From NCBI RefSeq assembly GCF_000420545.1, contig NZ_ATVD01000003.1, positions 124,001 to 188,000 of the forward strand: 64,000 nt of DNA, written 5' to 3'. Origin of the DNA: Arenimonas oryziterrae DSM 21050 = YC6267 (GTDB lineage Bacteria; Pseudomonadota; Gammaproteobacteria; Xanthomonadales; Xanthomonadaceae). A model generated the notes under the pieces. The model did no database searches and was not told where the DNA came from. It worked only from the letters and a program-made list of their open reading frames with translations. This document shows positions 36,531-45,078 of the stretch, one piece after another (within the stretch, counting starts at the first letter, position 1; every line of letters begins with the position of its first letter). The translations under genes were made by a program, and so were the position numbers.

Positions 36531-38186
36531 ATGTCCGAAGACCAGTACCGCTTCCTGTTCGACAAGAACCCGCTGCCCTGCTACGTCTACGACGCGGACA
36601 CCTTGCGATTCCTGGAGGTCAACGAACAGGTCGTGGACGTCTACGGCTACAGTCGCGACGAGCTGAGCGCGATGACCATCCGCGACATTCGTCCGCCCGA
36701 CGAATTGCAGCGCCTCGAGCGCAGCCTGGCGACGCCGACGCGCGGCTCCGGGGAAATCTGGCGGCACCGGCGCAAGGACGGCAGTCTGATGCTGGCGCTG
36801 GTGCGCCTGATCGACATCGATTTCGCCGGCCGGCCGGCACGCTTCGTCATCGCCGAAGACGTCACCGAACGCCTGCAGGTCGAAGAGCGCCTGGCCTACC
36901 ACGCCAGTCACGACGCAATGACTGGCCTGCTCAACCGCGAAGCCCTGATCCGTTGCATGAACGAACTGCTGGTCACCGCCGAAGCCGATGCGCAGCACAT
37001 CGCCGTGATCTACGTGACCTTTACCGGCTTCGATACGATCAATGCCAGCCTCGGCCACACCGTCGGCGACGAAGTGCTGACCCTGGTGGCGAAGCGCCTG
37101 CGCGAAGTGGCGGCGCAGCCGGCCTGGGTCGCGCGCATCGGCGGTTGCGAATTCGCCTTGCTGATTCCCGCCTCGCACGATCCGCGACCGATCGATACCG
37201 TGCTGCAACAGGCGCGCGAAGCGCTGGCGCGGCCGATCGTCGCTCTCGGCACGCAGCATGAAATGCGCGGCAATTTCGGTTTCGCGGTACATCCGCAACA
37301 CGGCAACGACCCGGAGCTGCTGCTCAAGCACGCGAGCCTGGCCGCGCACGAGGCCAAACGCCTCGGCGACGGCCAGACGGTCGAGTTCTCGCCGGTCTTC
37401 GAAGCGGTCATGCGCGAGCGCCTGGACCTGGTCGCGCGCCTGCAGGAAGCGATCAGCCGCAGCGAATTCGAATTGTTCTTCCAGCCGCAGTTCCGCGCGA
37501 CCGACCGCCGCCCGATCGGCGTCGAGGCCCTGATCCGCTGGCGGCATCCCGAACGCGGCCTGATTCCGCCGGCGGTGTTCATCGCGATCTGCGAGGACAG
37601 CGGCCTGATCGTGCCGCTCGGCCGCTGGGTGCTGCGCGAAGCCTGCCGCTTCCAGCAACGCATGGCGGCGGCCGGCTGGCCGCAGGTGAGCGTCGCGGTG
37701 AACGTGTCGGCATTGCAATTCCAGAGCGGCCATCTCGTCGAAGACGTGCGCCTGCTGGTCGCCGAATACGGCCTGCCGCCGGGAGCGCTCGAACTGGAAC
37801 TCACCGAGAGCATCGTCATGGAGAACTCCGACGCCGCGATCACCACCCTGCAGCGCCTGCGCGATCTGGGCATCGTGCTGTCGATCGACGATTTCGGCAC
37901 CGGCTATTCGAGCATGTCGTATCTGCGCCGCCTGCCGGTGGACAAGCTCAAGATCGACCGCGAATTCGTCAATCACGTCGACCAGGACGAAAAGAACGCG
38001 GCGATCTGCGAATCGATCATTGCGATGGCGCATCGTTTCGGCATGAAGGTCGTGGCCGAAGGCGTGGAGACGCTCGAACAGCTCGAATGGCTGCGCAAGC
38101 ACCAGTGCGACGCCCTGCAAGGCTATGTGCTGGCGCGGCCGATGCCGTTCGACGACATGCTCGCCGCGCTCGGCCCGGGCAAATAG
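36531..38186 (+). CDS. PAS-GGDEF-EAL protein, probable c-di-GMP phosphodiesterase
   Basis: 551 residues from ATG 36531, with GAGG just upstream; a GTG at 36504 is less likely. PAS domain 1-120 ([19 protein letters not shown]). The GGDEF-type domain about 125-285 has the signature altered to GGCEF and a weakened metal-binding segment ([19 protein letters not shown]). The EAL domain about 295-545 is intact: [46 protein letters not shown] and [11 protein letters not shown]. No membrane segment is seen, so it should be cytosolic. It is monocistronic. Confidence 0.92.
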   Translation: MSEDQYRFLFDKNPLPCYVYDADTLRFLEVNEQVVDVYGYSRDELSAMTIRDIRPPDELQRLERSLATPTRGSGEIWRHRRKDGSLMLALVRLIDIDFAGRPARFVIAEDVTERLQVEERLAYHASHDAMTGLLNREALIRCMNELLVTAEADAQHIAVIYVTFTGFDTINASLGHTVGDEVLTLVAKRLREVAAQPAWVARIGGCEFALLIPASHDPRPIDTVLQQAREALARPIVALGTQHEMRGNFGFAVHPQHGNDPELLLKHASLAAHEAKRLGDGQTVEFSPVFEAVMRERLDLVARLQEAISRSEFELFFQPQFRATDRRPIGVEALIRWRHPERGLIPPAVFIAICEDSGLIVPLGRWVLREACRFQQRMAAAGWPQVSVAVNVSALQFQSGHLVEDVRLLVAEYGLPPGALELELTESIVMENSDAAITTLQRLRDLGIVLSIDDFGTGYSSMSYLRRLPVDKLKIDREFVNHVDQDEKNAAICESIIAMAHRFGMKVVAEGVETLEQLEWLRKHQCDALQGYVLARPMPFDDMLAALGPGK

Positions 38187-38267
38187 CGGCGCGAGCACTT
38201 GGCATCGGGGCATCGAGCCCCTACTCTTGCCGGGCCCCGCTTCGGGGCGCTCCCGGAAGAACCGCGC

Positions 38268-38486
38268 ATGCGCAAGCCCGCCCTCATCGTCGGCATTCTG
38301 CTGCTGATCGCTGGTGCGTTGATCGCCGCCGGCGTCTTCAAGATTCAAACCACCGAAAAGGTCGCGGACATCGGACCGATCGAAATCAGCAAGACCGACA
38401 CCAAGAAACCGCCGCTCAACCTGGGCTACATCCTGCTCGGCGTGGGCGCGCTGGTCGTGGTGGTCGGCGCCGTCGCCAAGAAATAG
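38268..38486 (+). CDS. Small two-helix membrane protein
   Basis: 72 residues from ATG 38268. Two hydrophobic helices (ALIVGILLLIAGALIAAGVF at 5-24 and LGYILLGVGALVVVVGAVA at 52-70) flank a polar loop rich in Thr, Lys and Asp. There is no cysteine or signal cleavage site. It resembles small DUF3185-type inner-membrane proteins, but I am not sure of the family. It ends 9 nt before the UPF0114 gene, so the two membrane proteins are probably co-expressed. Confidence 0.75.
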   Translation: MRKPALIVGILLLIAGALIAAGVFKIQTTEKVADIGPIEISKTDTKKPPLNLGYILLGVGALVVVVGAVAKK

Positions 38487-38495
38487 AGGTCACGC

Positions 38496-39140
38496 ATGTC
38501 CGCATCGAAATCCGGTTCCACCGCCCAGGAAAAGCTCGGCCCGCTGCCGGCGCTGATCTTCGGTTCGCGCTGGTCGCAGCTGCCGCTGTACCTGGGCCTG
38601 ATCGTGGCGCAGGCCGTCTACGTGATCCTGTTCCTCAAGGAGCTGTGGCACCTGATCCAGGGCGCCACCAGCCTCAACGAACAGGAAATCATGCTGATCG
38701 TGCTGGGCCTGATCGACGTGGTCATGATCTCGAACCTGCTGATGATGGTCATCGTCGGCGGCTACGAAACCTTCGTCTCGCGCCTGAACCTGCAGGGTCA
38801 TCCGGACCAGCCCGAATGGCTCAGCCATGTGAACGCCTCGGTGCTCAAGGTCAAGCTGGCGATGGCGATCATCGGCATCAGCTCGATCCATCTGCTCAAG
38901 ACCTTCATCGAAGCGGGCACGCTCGGCGGCCTGCCGCTGTGCTTCAGTCCGGAAGGCATCGCCGCGACCGCCGCGGTCAAGCAGGCCGCGCTCAACGTCA
39001 AGGCCTGCACGACCGTAACCATGCAGGGCGTGATGTGGCAGACGATCATCCACACGATCTTCATCCTGTCGGCGATCGGCATCGCCTGGACCGACAAGCT
39101 GATGCAGGGCCCGGGCGCGGCGCGGCATTCCGCGCACTGA
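38496..39140 (+). CDS. UPF0114 (YqhA/TIGR00645) family membrane protein
   Basis: 214 residues from ATG 38496. The segment LIFGSRWSQLPLYLGLIVAQ begins the first of four membrane helices. LIDVVMISNLLMMVIVGGYETFVSRL and the helix SVLKVKLAMAIIGISSIHLLKTF are hallmarks of the UPF0114 family. Function is unknown. YqhA of E. coli is about 160 residues; this one has an insert of about 35 residues (CFSPEGIAATAAVKQAALNVKAC) before the last helix, which is seen in several relatives. It follows the small membrane protein by 9 nt. Confidence 0.88.
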   Translation: MSASKSGSTAQEKLGPLPALIFGSRWSQLPLYLGLIVAQAVYVILFLKELWHLIQGATSLNEQEIMLIVLGLIDVVMISNLLMMVIVGGYETFVSRLNLQGHPDQPEWLSHVNASVLKVKLAMAIIGISSIHLLKTFIEAGTLGGLPLCFSPEGIAATAAVKQAALNVKACTTVTMQGVMWQTIIHTIFILSAIGIAWTDKLMQGPGAARHSAH

Positions 39141-39163
39141 TTCCGCGCCCGCGCGGACGCGCG

Positions 39164-39187
39164 CCATCCCGTAAAATGGCGGGATGG
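39164..39187 (+). promoter_or_regulatory. -10 box and start-codon hairpin of uvrD
   Basis: TAAAAT at 39172-39177 looks like a -10 box, and the uvrD ATG follows after only 6 nt, the expected transcription start. That would make the mRNA leaderless. The DNA also forms a perfect 8-bp inverted repeat, CCATCCCG (39164-39171) with CGGGATGG (39180-39187), the right arm covering the ATG. No good -35 is visible in the GC-rich sequence upstream. Confidence 0.4.
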
Positions 39188-41352
39188 ATGTTTCCCACCT
39201 GCTCGACGATCTCAATCCCGCCCAGCGCGACGCGGTTTCCGCGGCGCCCGGCCACTATCTGGTGCTCGCCGGCGCCGGCTCGGGCAAAACCCGCGTCCTG
39301 ACCCACCGCATCGGCTGGCTGCATGAAGTCGTCGGCGTGCCGGCGCACGGCATCCTCGCGGTGACCTTCACCAACAAAGCCGCGGCCGAAATGCGCCTGC
39401 GCGTGGAATCGCTGCTGCACGGTGGCACGCGCGGCATGTGGGTCGGTACCTTCCACGGCCTTGCGCACCGTCTGCTGCGCCTGCACTGGCAGGAAGCCGG
39501 GTTGCCGGAGAGTTTCCAGGTACTCGATGCCGACGATCAGCTGCGGCTGATCAAGCGCATCTCCGCCGATCTCGAACTCGACGAAGGCCGCTTCCCGCCG
39601 CGCCAGCTGGTGTGGTGGATCAACGCGCAGAAGGACGAAGGCCGACGCCCGAAACACATCCAGGTGCCGGGCGGCGATTTCTTCACCAAGACGATGCTGC
39701 GCGTCTATGAGGAATACGAAATCCGCTGCCAGCGCGCCGGCCTGGTCGATTTCGCCGAGATCCTGCTACGCGCGCACGAATTGTGGTTGGAGCATCCGGC
39801 CCTGCTCGAGCACTACCAGCGTCGCTTCGGACAGATTCTCGTCGACGAGTTCCAGGACACCAACACGATCCAGTACGCCTTCATCCGCGTGCTTGCCGGC
39901 GAGAGCGGCCAGGTGTTCGTGGTCGGCGACGACGACCAATCGATCTACGGCTGGCGCGGCGCGAAAGTCGAGAACATGCAGCGCTTCCTGCGCGATTATC
40001 CGAACGCGAGCACGATCAAGCTCGAGCAGAACTACCGCTCCACCGGCAACATCCTGGCCGCAGCGAACGCGGTGATCGCGCACAATCCCGAACGCCTGGG
40101 CAAGCAGCTGTGGACCAGCGACGGCGACGGCGAGCCGATCGACCTGTATGCGGCCTACAACGAGGTCGACGAGGCGCGTTTCGTCATCGAACGCATCCGC
40201 GCGCATATCGACGGCGGTGGCGCAGCCGGCGAATGCGCGATCCTGTATCGCAGCAATGCGCAGTCGCGCGCGATGGAAGAGCAGCTCAACCAGTCGCCCA
40301 AACTGCCGTACCGCGTCTACGGCGGCCAGCGCTTTTTCGAGCGCATGGAAGTCAAGGACACGCTGGCCTATCTGCGCCTGGTCGCCAATCGCGACGACGA
40401 CGCAGCGTTCGAACGCGCGGTCAACACGCCCACGCGCGGCATCGGCGAACGCACGCTGGATGAAGTGCGCAAGTTCGCGCGCGCGCAGTCGCTGTCGTTG
40501 TGGCGCGCAAGCCAGGCCCTGGGCGAGGGCAGCGGCCTGGCTGGACGCGCGCGCAATGCGCTGCGCGGCTTCGTCGACCTGATCGAAGCATTGGCTGCGG
40601 CAACGCCGGAACTGCCCTTGCACGAGCAGTTCGAACATATCCTCGAGCGCTCCGGTCTGCGCGCGCACTACGCCGCCGAGTCCAAGGGTCAGCTCGACTC
40701 GCGCACGGACAACCTCGACGAACTGGTCAATGTCGCCAGTCGTTTCGAACGTCCCGATGACGAAGACAGCCAGCGCATGAGCGAGCTCGTCGCGTTTCTC
40801 GCCTACGCCGCGCTCGAATCGGGCGAAGGCCAGGCCGAGGCCGGTGCCGACGGCGTGCAGCTCATGACCTTGCACAGCGCCAAGGGCCTGGAGTTTCCGC
40901 AGGTGTTCCTGGTCGGCATGGAAGAAGGCTTGTTCCCGAGCAACCGCTCGATGGAAGAAAGCGGGCGACTCGAGGAAGAGCGCCGTCTGGCCTACGTCGG
41001 CCTGACGCGCGCGCGCCAGAAACTATCGCTGAGCTATGCCGAATCGCGTCGTCTGCACGGCATGGAAATGTTCGGCACCCCCTCGCGCTTCCTGCGCGAG
41101 ATCCCGGCGGCCCTGTTGCATGAAGTACGACCGAAGGTGAACGTGTCGCGCCCCGCGTTCGCCGGCCGCTTCGCCGAAGCGCCCGCGACCGGCGGCCTGC
41201 GTCTGGGCCAGCGCGTGAGTCATGCGCATTTCGGCCATGGCATCGTCATGGACTGCGAAGGCGCAGGCGCGCATGCGCGCGTGCACGTCAATTTCGAGGA
41301 CGCCGGACCGAAGTGGCTGGTGCTTGCGTACGCGAACCTGTCGCCGGCCTGA
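39184..41352 (+). CDS. uvrD: DNA helicase II (UvrD/PcrA family)
   Basis: 722 residues from ATG 39184. It is an SF1A helicase with Walker A AGAGSGKT at 29-36, FTNKAAAEMR, LVDEFQDTN, GDDDQSIYGWRGA, QNYRSTGNIL, QLMTLHSAKGLEF and YVGLTRA. The C-terminal tail GLRLGQRVSHAHFGHGIVMD...KWLVLAYANL is the UvrD RNA polymerase-binding Tudor-like domain, which separates it from Rep. It acts in nucleotide excision and mismatch repair. No Shine-Dalgarno precedes the start. Confidence 0.95.
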   Translation: MDVSHLLDDLNPAQRDAVSAAPGHYLVLAGAGSGKTRVLTHRIGWLHEVVGVPAHGILAVTFTNKAAAEMRLRVESLLHGGTRGMWVGTFHGLAHRLLRLHWQEAGLPESFQVLDADDQLRLIKRISADLELDEGRFPPRQLVWWINAQKDEGRRPKHIQVPGGDFFTKTMLRVYEEYEIRCQRAGLVDFAEILLRAHELWLEHPALLEHYQRRFGQILVDEFQDTNTIQYAFIRVLAGESGQVFVVGDDDQSIYGWRGAKVENMQRFLRDYPNASTIKLEQNYRSTGNILAAANAVIAHNPERLGKQLWTSDGDGEPIDLYAAYNEVDEARFVIERIRAHIDGGGAAGECAILYRSNAQSRAMEEQLNQSPKLPYRVYGGQRFFERMEVKDTLAYLRLVANRDDDAAFERAVNTPTRGIGERTLDEVRKFARAQSLSLWRASQALGEGSGLAGRARNALRGFVDLIEALAAATPELPLHEQFEHILERSGLRAHYAAESKGQLDSRTDNLDELVNVASRFERPDDEDSQRMSELVAFLAYAALESGEGQAEAGADGVQLMTLHSAKGLEFPQVFLVGMEEGLFPSNRSMEESGRLEEERRLAYVGLTRARQKLSLSYAESRRLHGMEMFGTPSRFLREIPAALLHEVRPKVNVSRPAFAGRFAEAPATGGLRLGQRVSHAHFGHGIVMDCEGAGAHARVHVNFEDAGPKWLVLAYANLSPA

Positions 41353-41384
41353 GCCGGTCGGTCCAAGAATCGTTGTCGCGAAAG

Positions 41385-41408
41385 CCGCCGGCCATGGCTG
41401 GCCGGCGG
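41385..41408 (-). terminator. Hairpin at the uvrD / kinase gene junction
   Basis: CCGCCGGCCA (41385-41394) pairs perfectly over 10 bp with TGGCCGGCGG (41399-41408) around TGGC, between the convergent uvrD and kinase genes. On the minus strand the stem is followed by CTTTCGCG, a minimal T-run, so it most likely ends the kinase transcript. Confidence 0.55.
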
Positions 41409-41415
41409 AGTCTGC

Positions 41416-43269
41416 TCAGTTCCGGACGGCGTTCAGCACGCGGCTGAAGTGCTCGTCGAGCATCATCTGCACCTTGTCTTCGGCGTTGAGCGGCGTGTAG
41501 TCGATCTTCTGCCGCATGCCCGTGCCCAGCGGACGACCGCCGCGGCCATACGGACGGATGCCGAGATAGGCCGTGGTCAGGTTCGCGCTCTGGCCGTAGA
41601 AACTGATGTCCTGGTTGCCGATGACTTCGGCGCGGATGCGCACGATCACATCGGCGCGATTGGCGTTCTGCACCATTTGCATACCGGCGCCGGACAGCTT
41701 TTCTTCGACCATCTGTTCGGCCGGAATCACCAGGGCCGGATCACCGGAGGTTTCGATGTGGAAGGTGCGGGCGCCGCCGGCGACCGATTCGCGTTGCTCG
41801 GCGCGGGTTTCCGCACGCTCGGCCACGGCCTCGCGCAGCGGATGCGGACGATCAGTCGTGGCCAGGGCCGGCGCGGTTTCCGAGGCTGTCGTGCTCGCGG
41901 CGGGGGCGCTGCTCACGCGGGTCGACGTATTCGCGCTCTCGTTGCCAGAGGGCGGCGGGGACACTACCGGCGTGTCGGGCGTCGCCGGCGGATTGGCGGC
42001 GCCGCTGTCGCCCGGCGTCGCCGGTGTGGCGGTCGCCGTGGCAGGCATCGTCGCGCCGGTGGCAGGCGTGGCGGACGTTTCCGTCGGCGTCGTGGTCGCG
42101 GCGACTTGTGCGGGCGTGGTCGACGGCGCGAACAGCTTGTCGCGGAACGCCCACACGCCACCGGCCATCAGCAGCACGAGCAAGCCCGTGCCGATGAACA
42201 GCGGTGCGCGCGAGGATTTCTGCGGCGGAGGCGGCGTCGATGGCGGTTGCGTCACGCCCGGTCGCGTACTGCCACCGGCAGTGGCCCCGGCCGGCGTCAA
42301 CGGCGCAGCCTGGGTAGCCGGCGCGGACACCGACGGCGGCGGTGTGGGCGCGCGCATGCCGATACCCGGTGTCACCGGCGTGGCCAGACCGATCAGTGTG
42401 GCGGCCGGGCCGCTCGGAGCCGCGGTCTTGATGCTCAACGGTCCGCCGACGGACACGAGCGGATGCTTTTCCAAGTCCGCGATCAACTCGTGCGCGCTCT
42501 GGTAACGCTCGGCCGGATCCTTGGCAAGCATGCGCGTGAGGATGTTGGCGACCTCCGGATCGACGTCCTGGTTGAGTTCGCGCACATCGGGGATTTCCGA
42601 CTGCACGACATCGAGCATGAGCTTGAGCGGGCTTTCGTCGGAGAACGGCGTGCGGCCGGTCAGCATCTCGAACAGCACGATGCCCAGCGCGAAGATGTCC
42701 GAACGCTGGTCGACCGCCTTGCCCAGGCAGACCTCGGGCGAGAGGTAGCCGGGCGTGCCGACGAATTCGCCGGTACCGGTGAGCTTGCTGTTGAAGTCGT
42801 GATTGGCCAGGGCGATGCCGAAGTCGGCGATCTTTACCTGGCCGCGCTGGTTGAGCATGAGGTTCGCGGGTTTGACGTCACGATGGATCACGCCGCGGTC
42901 GTGCGCGACCGACAGACCTTGCGCCGACTGGTGCAGGATCTTGAGCGCGTCGCCGGGGGTGAGGCGGCCTTCGCGCTTGAGCAGGCCCGACAGCGATTCG
43001 CCGTCGACGAATTCCATGACGAAGAACGGCTGCTCGTTTTCCTGGCCGATGAAATAGATCTGGATGATGTGCGGATCGTTGAGCGAGGCCATCGAGCGCG
43101 CTTCGCGCAGGAAGCGTTCGACCAGCATCGCGTCGTGCGCGAGCGAGGGAGCGAGCTCCTTGATGGCGACGTAACGCGTCAGCGCCGGTTCGTAGCCCTT
43201 GTAGACCACGCCCATGCCGCCGCGGCCGAGCTCGGAAACGATTTCATAATGGCCAACACGCGTTTTCAT
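41416..43269 (-). CDS. Membrane Ser/Thr protein kinase (PknB-like) with extracytoplasmic C-terminal domain
   Basis: 617 residues from ATG at 43267-43269. Kinase domain 7-265: glycine loop GRGGMG, K37, E56, catalytic HRDVKPAN with D131, DFG with D149, and GTPGYLSPE, all intact. A Pro/Ala/Thr linker leads to a single TM segment near residues 356-375 (LFIGTGLLVLLMAGGVWAF). A Thr/Pro/Ala-rich stalk follows, then a folded end of about 120 residues (RTFHIETSGDPALVIPAEQM, ADVIVRIRAEV). There is no PASTA repeat. It is active by motif; targets are unknown. Confidence 0.9.
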   Translation of the reverse strand: MKTRVGHYEIVSELGRGGMGVVYKGYEPALTRYVAIKELAPSLAHDAMLVERFLREARSMASLNDPHIIQIYFIGQENEQPFFVMEFVDGESLSGLLKREGRLTPGDALKILHQSAQGLSVAHDRGVIHRDVKPANLMLNQRGQVKIADFGIALANHDFNSKLTGTGEFVGTPGYLSPEVCLGKAVDQRSDIFALGIVLFEMLTGRTPFSDESPLKLMLDVVQSEIPDVRELNQDVDPEVANILTRMLAKDPAERYQSAHELIADLEKHPLVSVGGPLSIKTAAPSGPAATLIGLATPVTPGIGMRAPTPPPSVSAPATQAAPLTPAGATAGGSTRPGVTQPPSTPPPPQKSSRAPLFIGTGLLVLLMAGGVWAFRDKLFAPSTTPAQVAATTTPTETSATPATGATMPATATATPATPGDSGAANPPATPDTPVVSPPPSGNESANTSTRVSSAPAASTTASETAPALATTDRPHPLREAVAERAETRAEQRESVAGGARTFHIETSGDPALVIPAEQMVEEKLSGAGMQMVQNANRADVIVRIRAEVIGNQDISFYGQSANLTTAYLGIRPYGRGGRPLGTGMRQKIDYTPLNAEDKVQMMLDEHFSRVLNAVRN

Positions 43270-43600
43270 CAGTACAACCCCGGTAGGTTTGACCGCATGG
43301 TAGACCCGCTCCGGCTGCCGGGGAAGCGATCGTTCCGGCCTGCAGGGGCGTGTTTGCGGTGACTCGTCCAGTCACGCAGGCGACCGGCCAAAGCGGCCGT
43401 GTGCCAGTGGGGATTCGTTGGGTTTTGGCCGGAAATCGCCTTCTAGGCCGTCAGTCAGGGGGTCCGACGGCGCATGCCGCACGACCGGATCGCTGCGACA
43501 CTCGCTCCACAAGAAAGCGCCGGCATCGACCGGCGCCTGAACATTTCTGGATGGCCGCCACGGTCGGGAAGCGTGGGCGGGCCTCACTGAGGAAAAACCA
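43270..43600. other. 331-bp divergent intergenic region without a gene
   Basis: It lies between the kinase gene (minus) and the cytochrome gene (plus) and should hold both promoters. One clear inverted repeat is present at 43517-43536: GCGCCGG-(6 nt)-CCGGCGC. GAGGA near 43589-43593 is the Shine-Dalgarno of the cytochrome gene. Open frames crossing the region have no recognisable protein features. I see no convincing -35/-10 pair by eye. Confidence 0.6.
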
Positions 43601-44503
43601 ATGCGCAAGTTATTCAAGGGCGTCGCCATCGCTTTCGGCGTGCTCGCCCTCGCCATCGCCGCCCTCGTCGGCGTGGCCTGGTGGAAAACCGAAAATCTGC
43701 TGTCCCGTCACTACGCGGTGAACGACGCGCCGCTGGCGATCGATCGTTCGGCGGCGACCCTGGAGCGCGGCCAGCATCTCTACACCGTGCTGGGCTGCGT
43801 CGAATGCCACGGTGCCAACGGCATGGGCAAACTGGCGATCGACGCCGGCCCGGTCGGCAAGATTTATGCGCCGAACCTGAGCCCGGCCGTGCTGGGCCCG
43901 CACTACACCGCCGATCACCTGGCGGCCGCGATCCGCCACGCCGTCCGTCCGGACGGCACGCCGCTGCGGATCATGCCCTCGGAGGATTTCGCGAACCTCT
44001 CCGATGCCGATACCGCAGCGCTCGTCGCCTACCTGCAGTCATTGCCGGCGTCTACGCCTCCGCAGGGCGAGACCTACCTGACCGCCTTCGGTCGCGTGCT
44101 CGTGCTGTTCGGCCAACTGCGGCTGACCCAGGCTGCGGACATCGACCACCGTCCGCGCGTGCGCCAGGCACCGCCGGAAGCGGCGACGGCCGACTACGGC
44201 GCCTACCTCGCGCAGGCCTGCACCGGCTGCCACGGCAGCAATTTCGGCGGCCAGCACGTGCCCGGCACGCCGCCGGAATTTCCCGACTCGGCCAACCTGA
44301 CCCCGCATGCCGATGGTCTGGCGGCGTGGACGCTGGTGGATTTCGAGCGTGCGTTGCGTACTGGTCGTCGTCCCGACGGTCGCGAGCTCGACGGCTTTAT
44401 GCCCTGGCGCGCCTACGGCCAGATGAGCGACACGGAGGTCGCCGCACTCTGGGCGCATCTGTCGACCCTGCCGCCGGTTCCCAGCGCGAAAGCCAAGAAG
44501 TAG
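43601..44503 (+). CDS. Dihaem cytochrome c
   Basis: 300 residues from ATG 43601, 8 nt after GAGGA. An N-terminal hydrophobic segment (VAIAFGVLALAIAALVGVAWW) anchors or exports the protein. Two CXXCH haem sites are CVECH (C66, C69, H70) and CTGCH (C207, C210, H211). Axial-methionine candidates are IMPSEDF for haem 1 and FMPWRAYGQM for haem 2. The duplicated class I architecture resembles the cytochrome subunits of membrane dehydrogenases such as gluconate or alcohol dehydrogenase, but no dehydrogenase gene is adjacent. It presumably passes electrons to a terminal oxidase. Confidence 0.88.
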   Translation: MRKLFKGVAIAFGVLALAIAALVGVAWWKTENLLSRHYAVNDAPLAIDRSAATLERGQHLYTVLGCVECHGANGMGKLAIDAGPVGKIYAPNLSPAVLGPHYTADHLAAAIRHAVRPDGTPLRIMPSEDFANLSDADTAALVAYLQSLPASTPPQGETYLTAFGRVLVLFGQLRLTQAADIDHRPRVRQAPPEAATADYGAYLAQACTGCHGSNFGGQHVPGTPPEFPDSANLTPHADGLAAWTLVDFERALRTGRRPDGRELDGFMPWRAYGQMSDTEVAALWAHLSTLPPVPSAKAKK

Positions 44504-44511
44504 GCGCAGGC

Positions 44512-44940
44512 TCAGGACGACGTGGAATAGACCTCCGGCCGGTAGCGCTCCATGAAGCGCTCCGGCCGCGTGATCGGTTCGAAACCGTGCTGCGCGTACA
44601 GACCGTGCGCGTCCGCCGTCGCCAACAGCATCCGACGCAGTCCCTGCAGATCCGGATGCGCATCGATCGCGCGCATCATCGCCTTCGACACACCCTGCCC
44701 ACGCGCCGCTTCGAGTACGAACACGTCGCACAGATAGGCGAACGTTGCGCGATCGCTGACCACGCGCGCGAAGCCCACCTGATGGCCGTCGCGCAAGGCC
44801 GTGAAGCACAGCGAGTGCGCGATGGCCTTTTCGAGCACGGCACGCGGCAGGCCGCGGCACCAGTAGGATTCGTGGGCGAGATACCGGTGCACGAGGTCGA
44901 CGTCGATGTCGGCCGGGTCGGTGCTGATCTGCAATGTCAT
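44512..44940 (-). CDS. GNAT family N-acetyltransferase
   Basis: 142 residues from ATG at 44938-44940; the upstream extension of the frame is antisense to the polA leader. The GNAT core is visible: FTALRDGHQVGFARVVSD (strands 2-3), FVLEAARGQGVSKAMMRAI with the RGQGVS acetyl-CoA pyrophosphate loop, and LLATADAHGLYAQHGFEPI (motif B). It matches the small stand-alone GNAT type with a YLAHESYWCRGLPRAVLEKAI N-terminal block. The substrate is unknown. It is convergent with the cytochrome gene and divergent from polA. Confidence 0.88.
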   Translation of the reverse strand: MTLQISTDPADIDVDLVHRYLAHESYWCRGLPRAVLEKAIAHSLCFTALRDGHQVGFARVVSDRATFAYLCDVFVLEAARGQGVSKAMMRAIDAHPDLQGLRRMLLATADAHGLYAQHGFEPITRPERFMERYRPEVYSTSS

Positions 44941-45045
44941 GGCGGTTCCTTGCGCGGCAGGCGGCCGCCGGTCCGCGTTCGAACGCGCGACGGGCCTGCC
45001 TCGCCGGTGAGCATCGCAAAGACCTCCCTCCGGCCTCAAGAGCCT

Positions 45046-45051
45046 TAGAAT
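45046..45051 (+). promoter_or_regulatory. -10 box of polA
   Basis: TAGAAT at 45046-45051 lies 27 nt before the polA ATG, giving an expected 5' leader of about 20 nt. It is one of several TAnAAT or CATAAT boxes followed by a GC-rich discriminator found ahead of genes in this window. A -35 box is not obvious. Confidence 0.4.
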
Positions 45052-45078
45052 CGCGGCATCGCCGTTCCGAGCACCGCC

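Noticed and set aside
41354-41410. Second REP element after uvrD
   Set aside because: It shares GCGAAAGC with the repeat at 10898 and has a hairpin, but it lacks the GTAG head. It was scored only as a terminator-like hairpin.
43350-43721. Open frame in the kinase-cytochrome spacer
   Set aside because: There are no protein features, and it runs into the cytochrome gene in another frame. The spacer is better read as regulatory.
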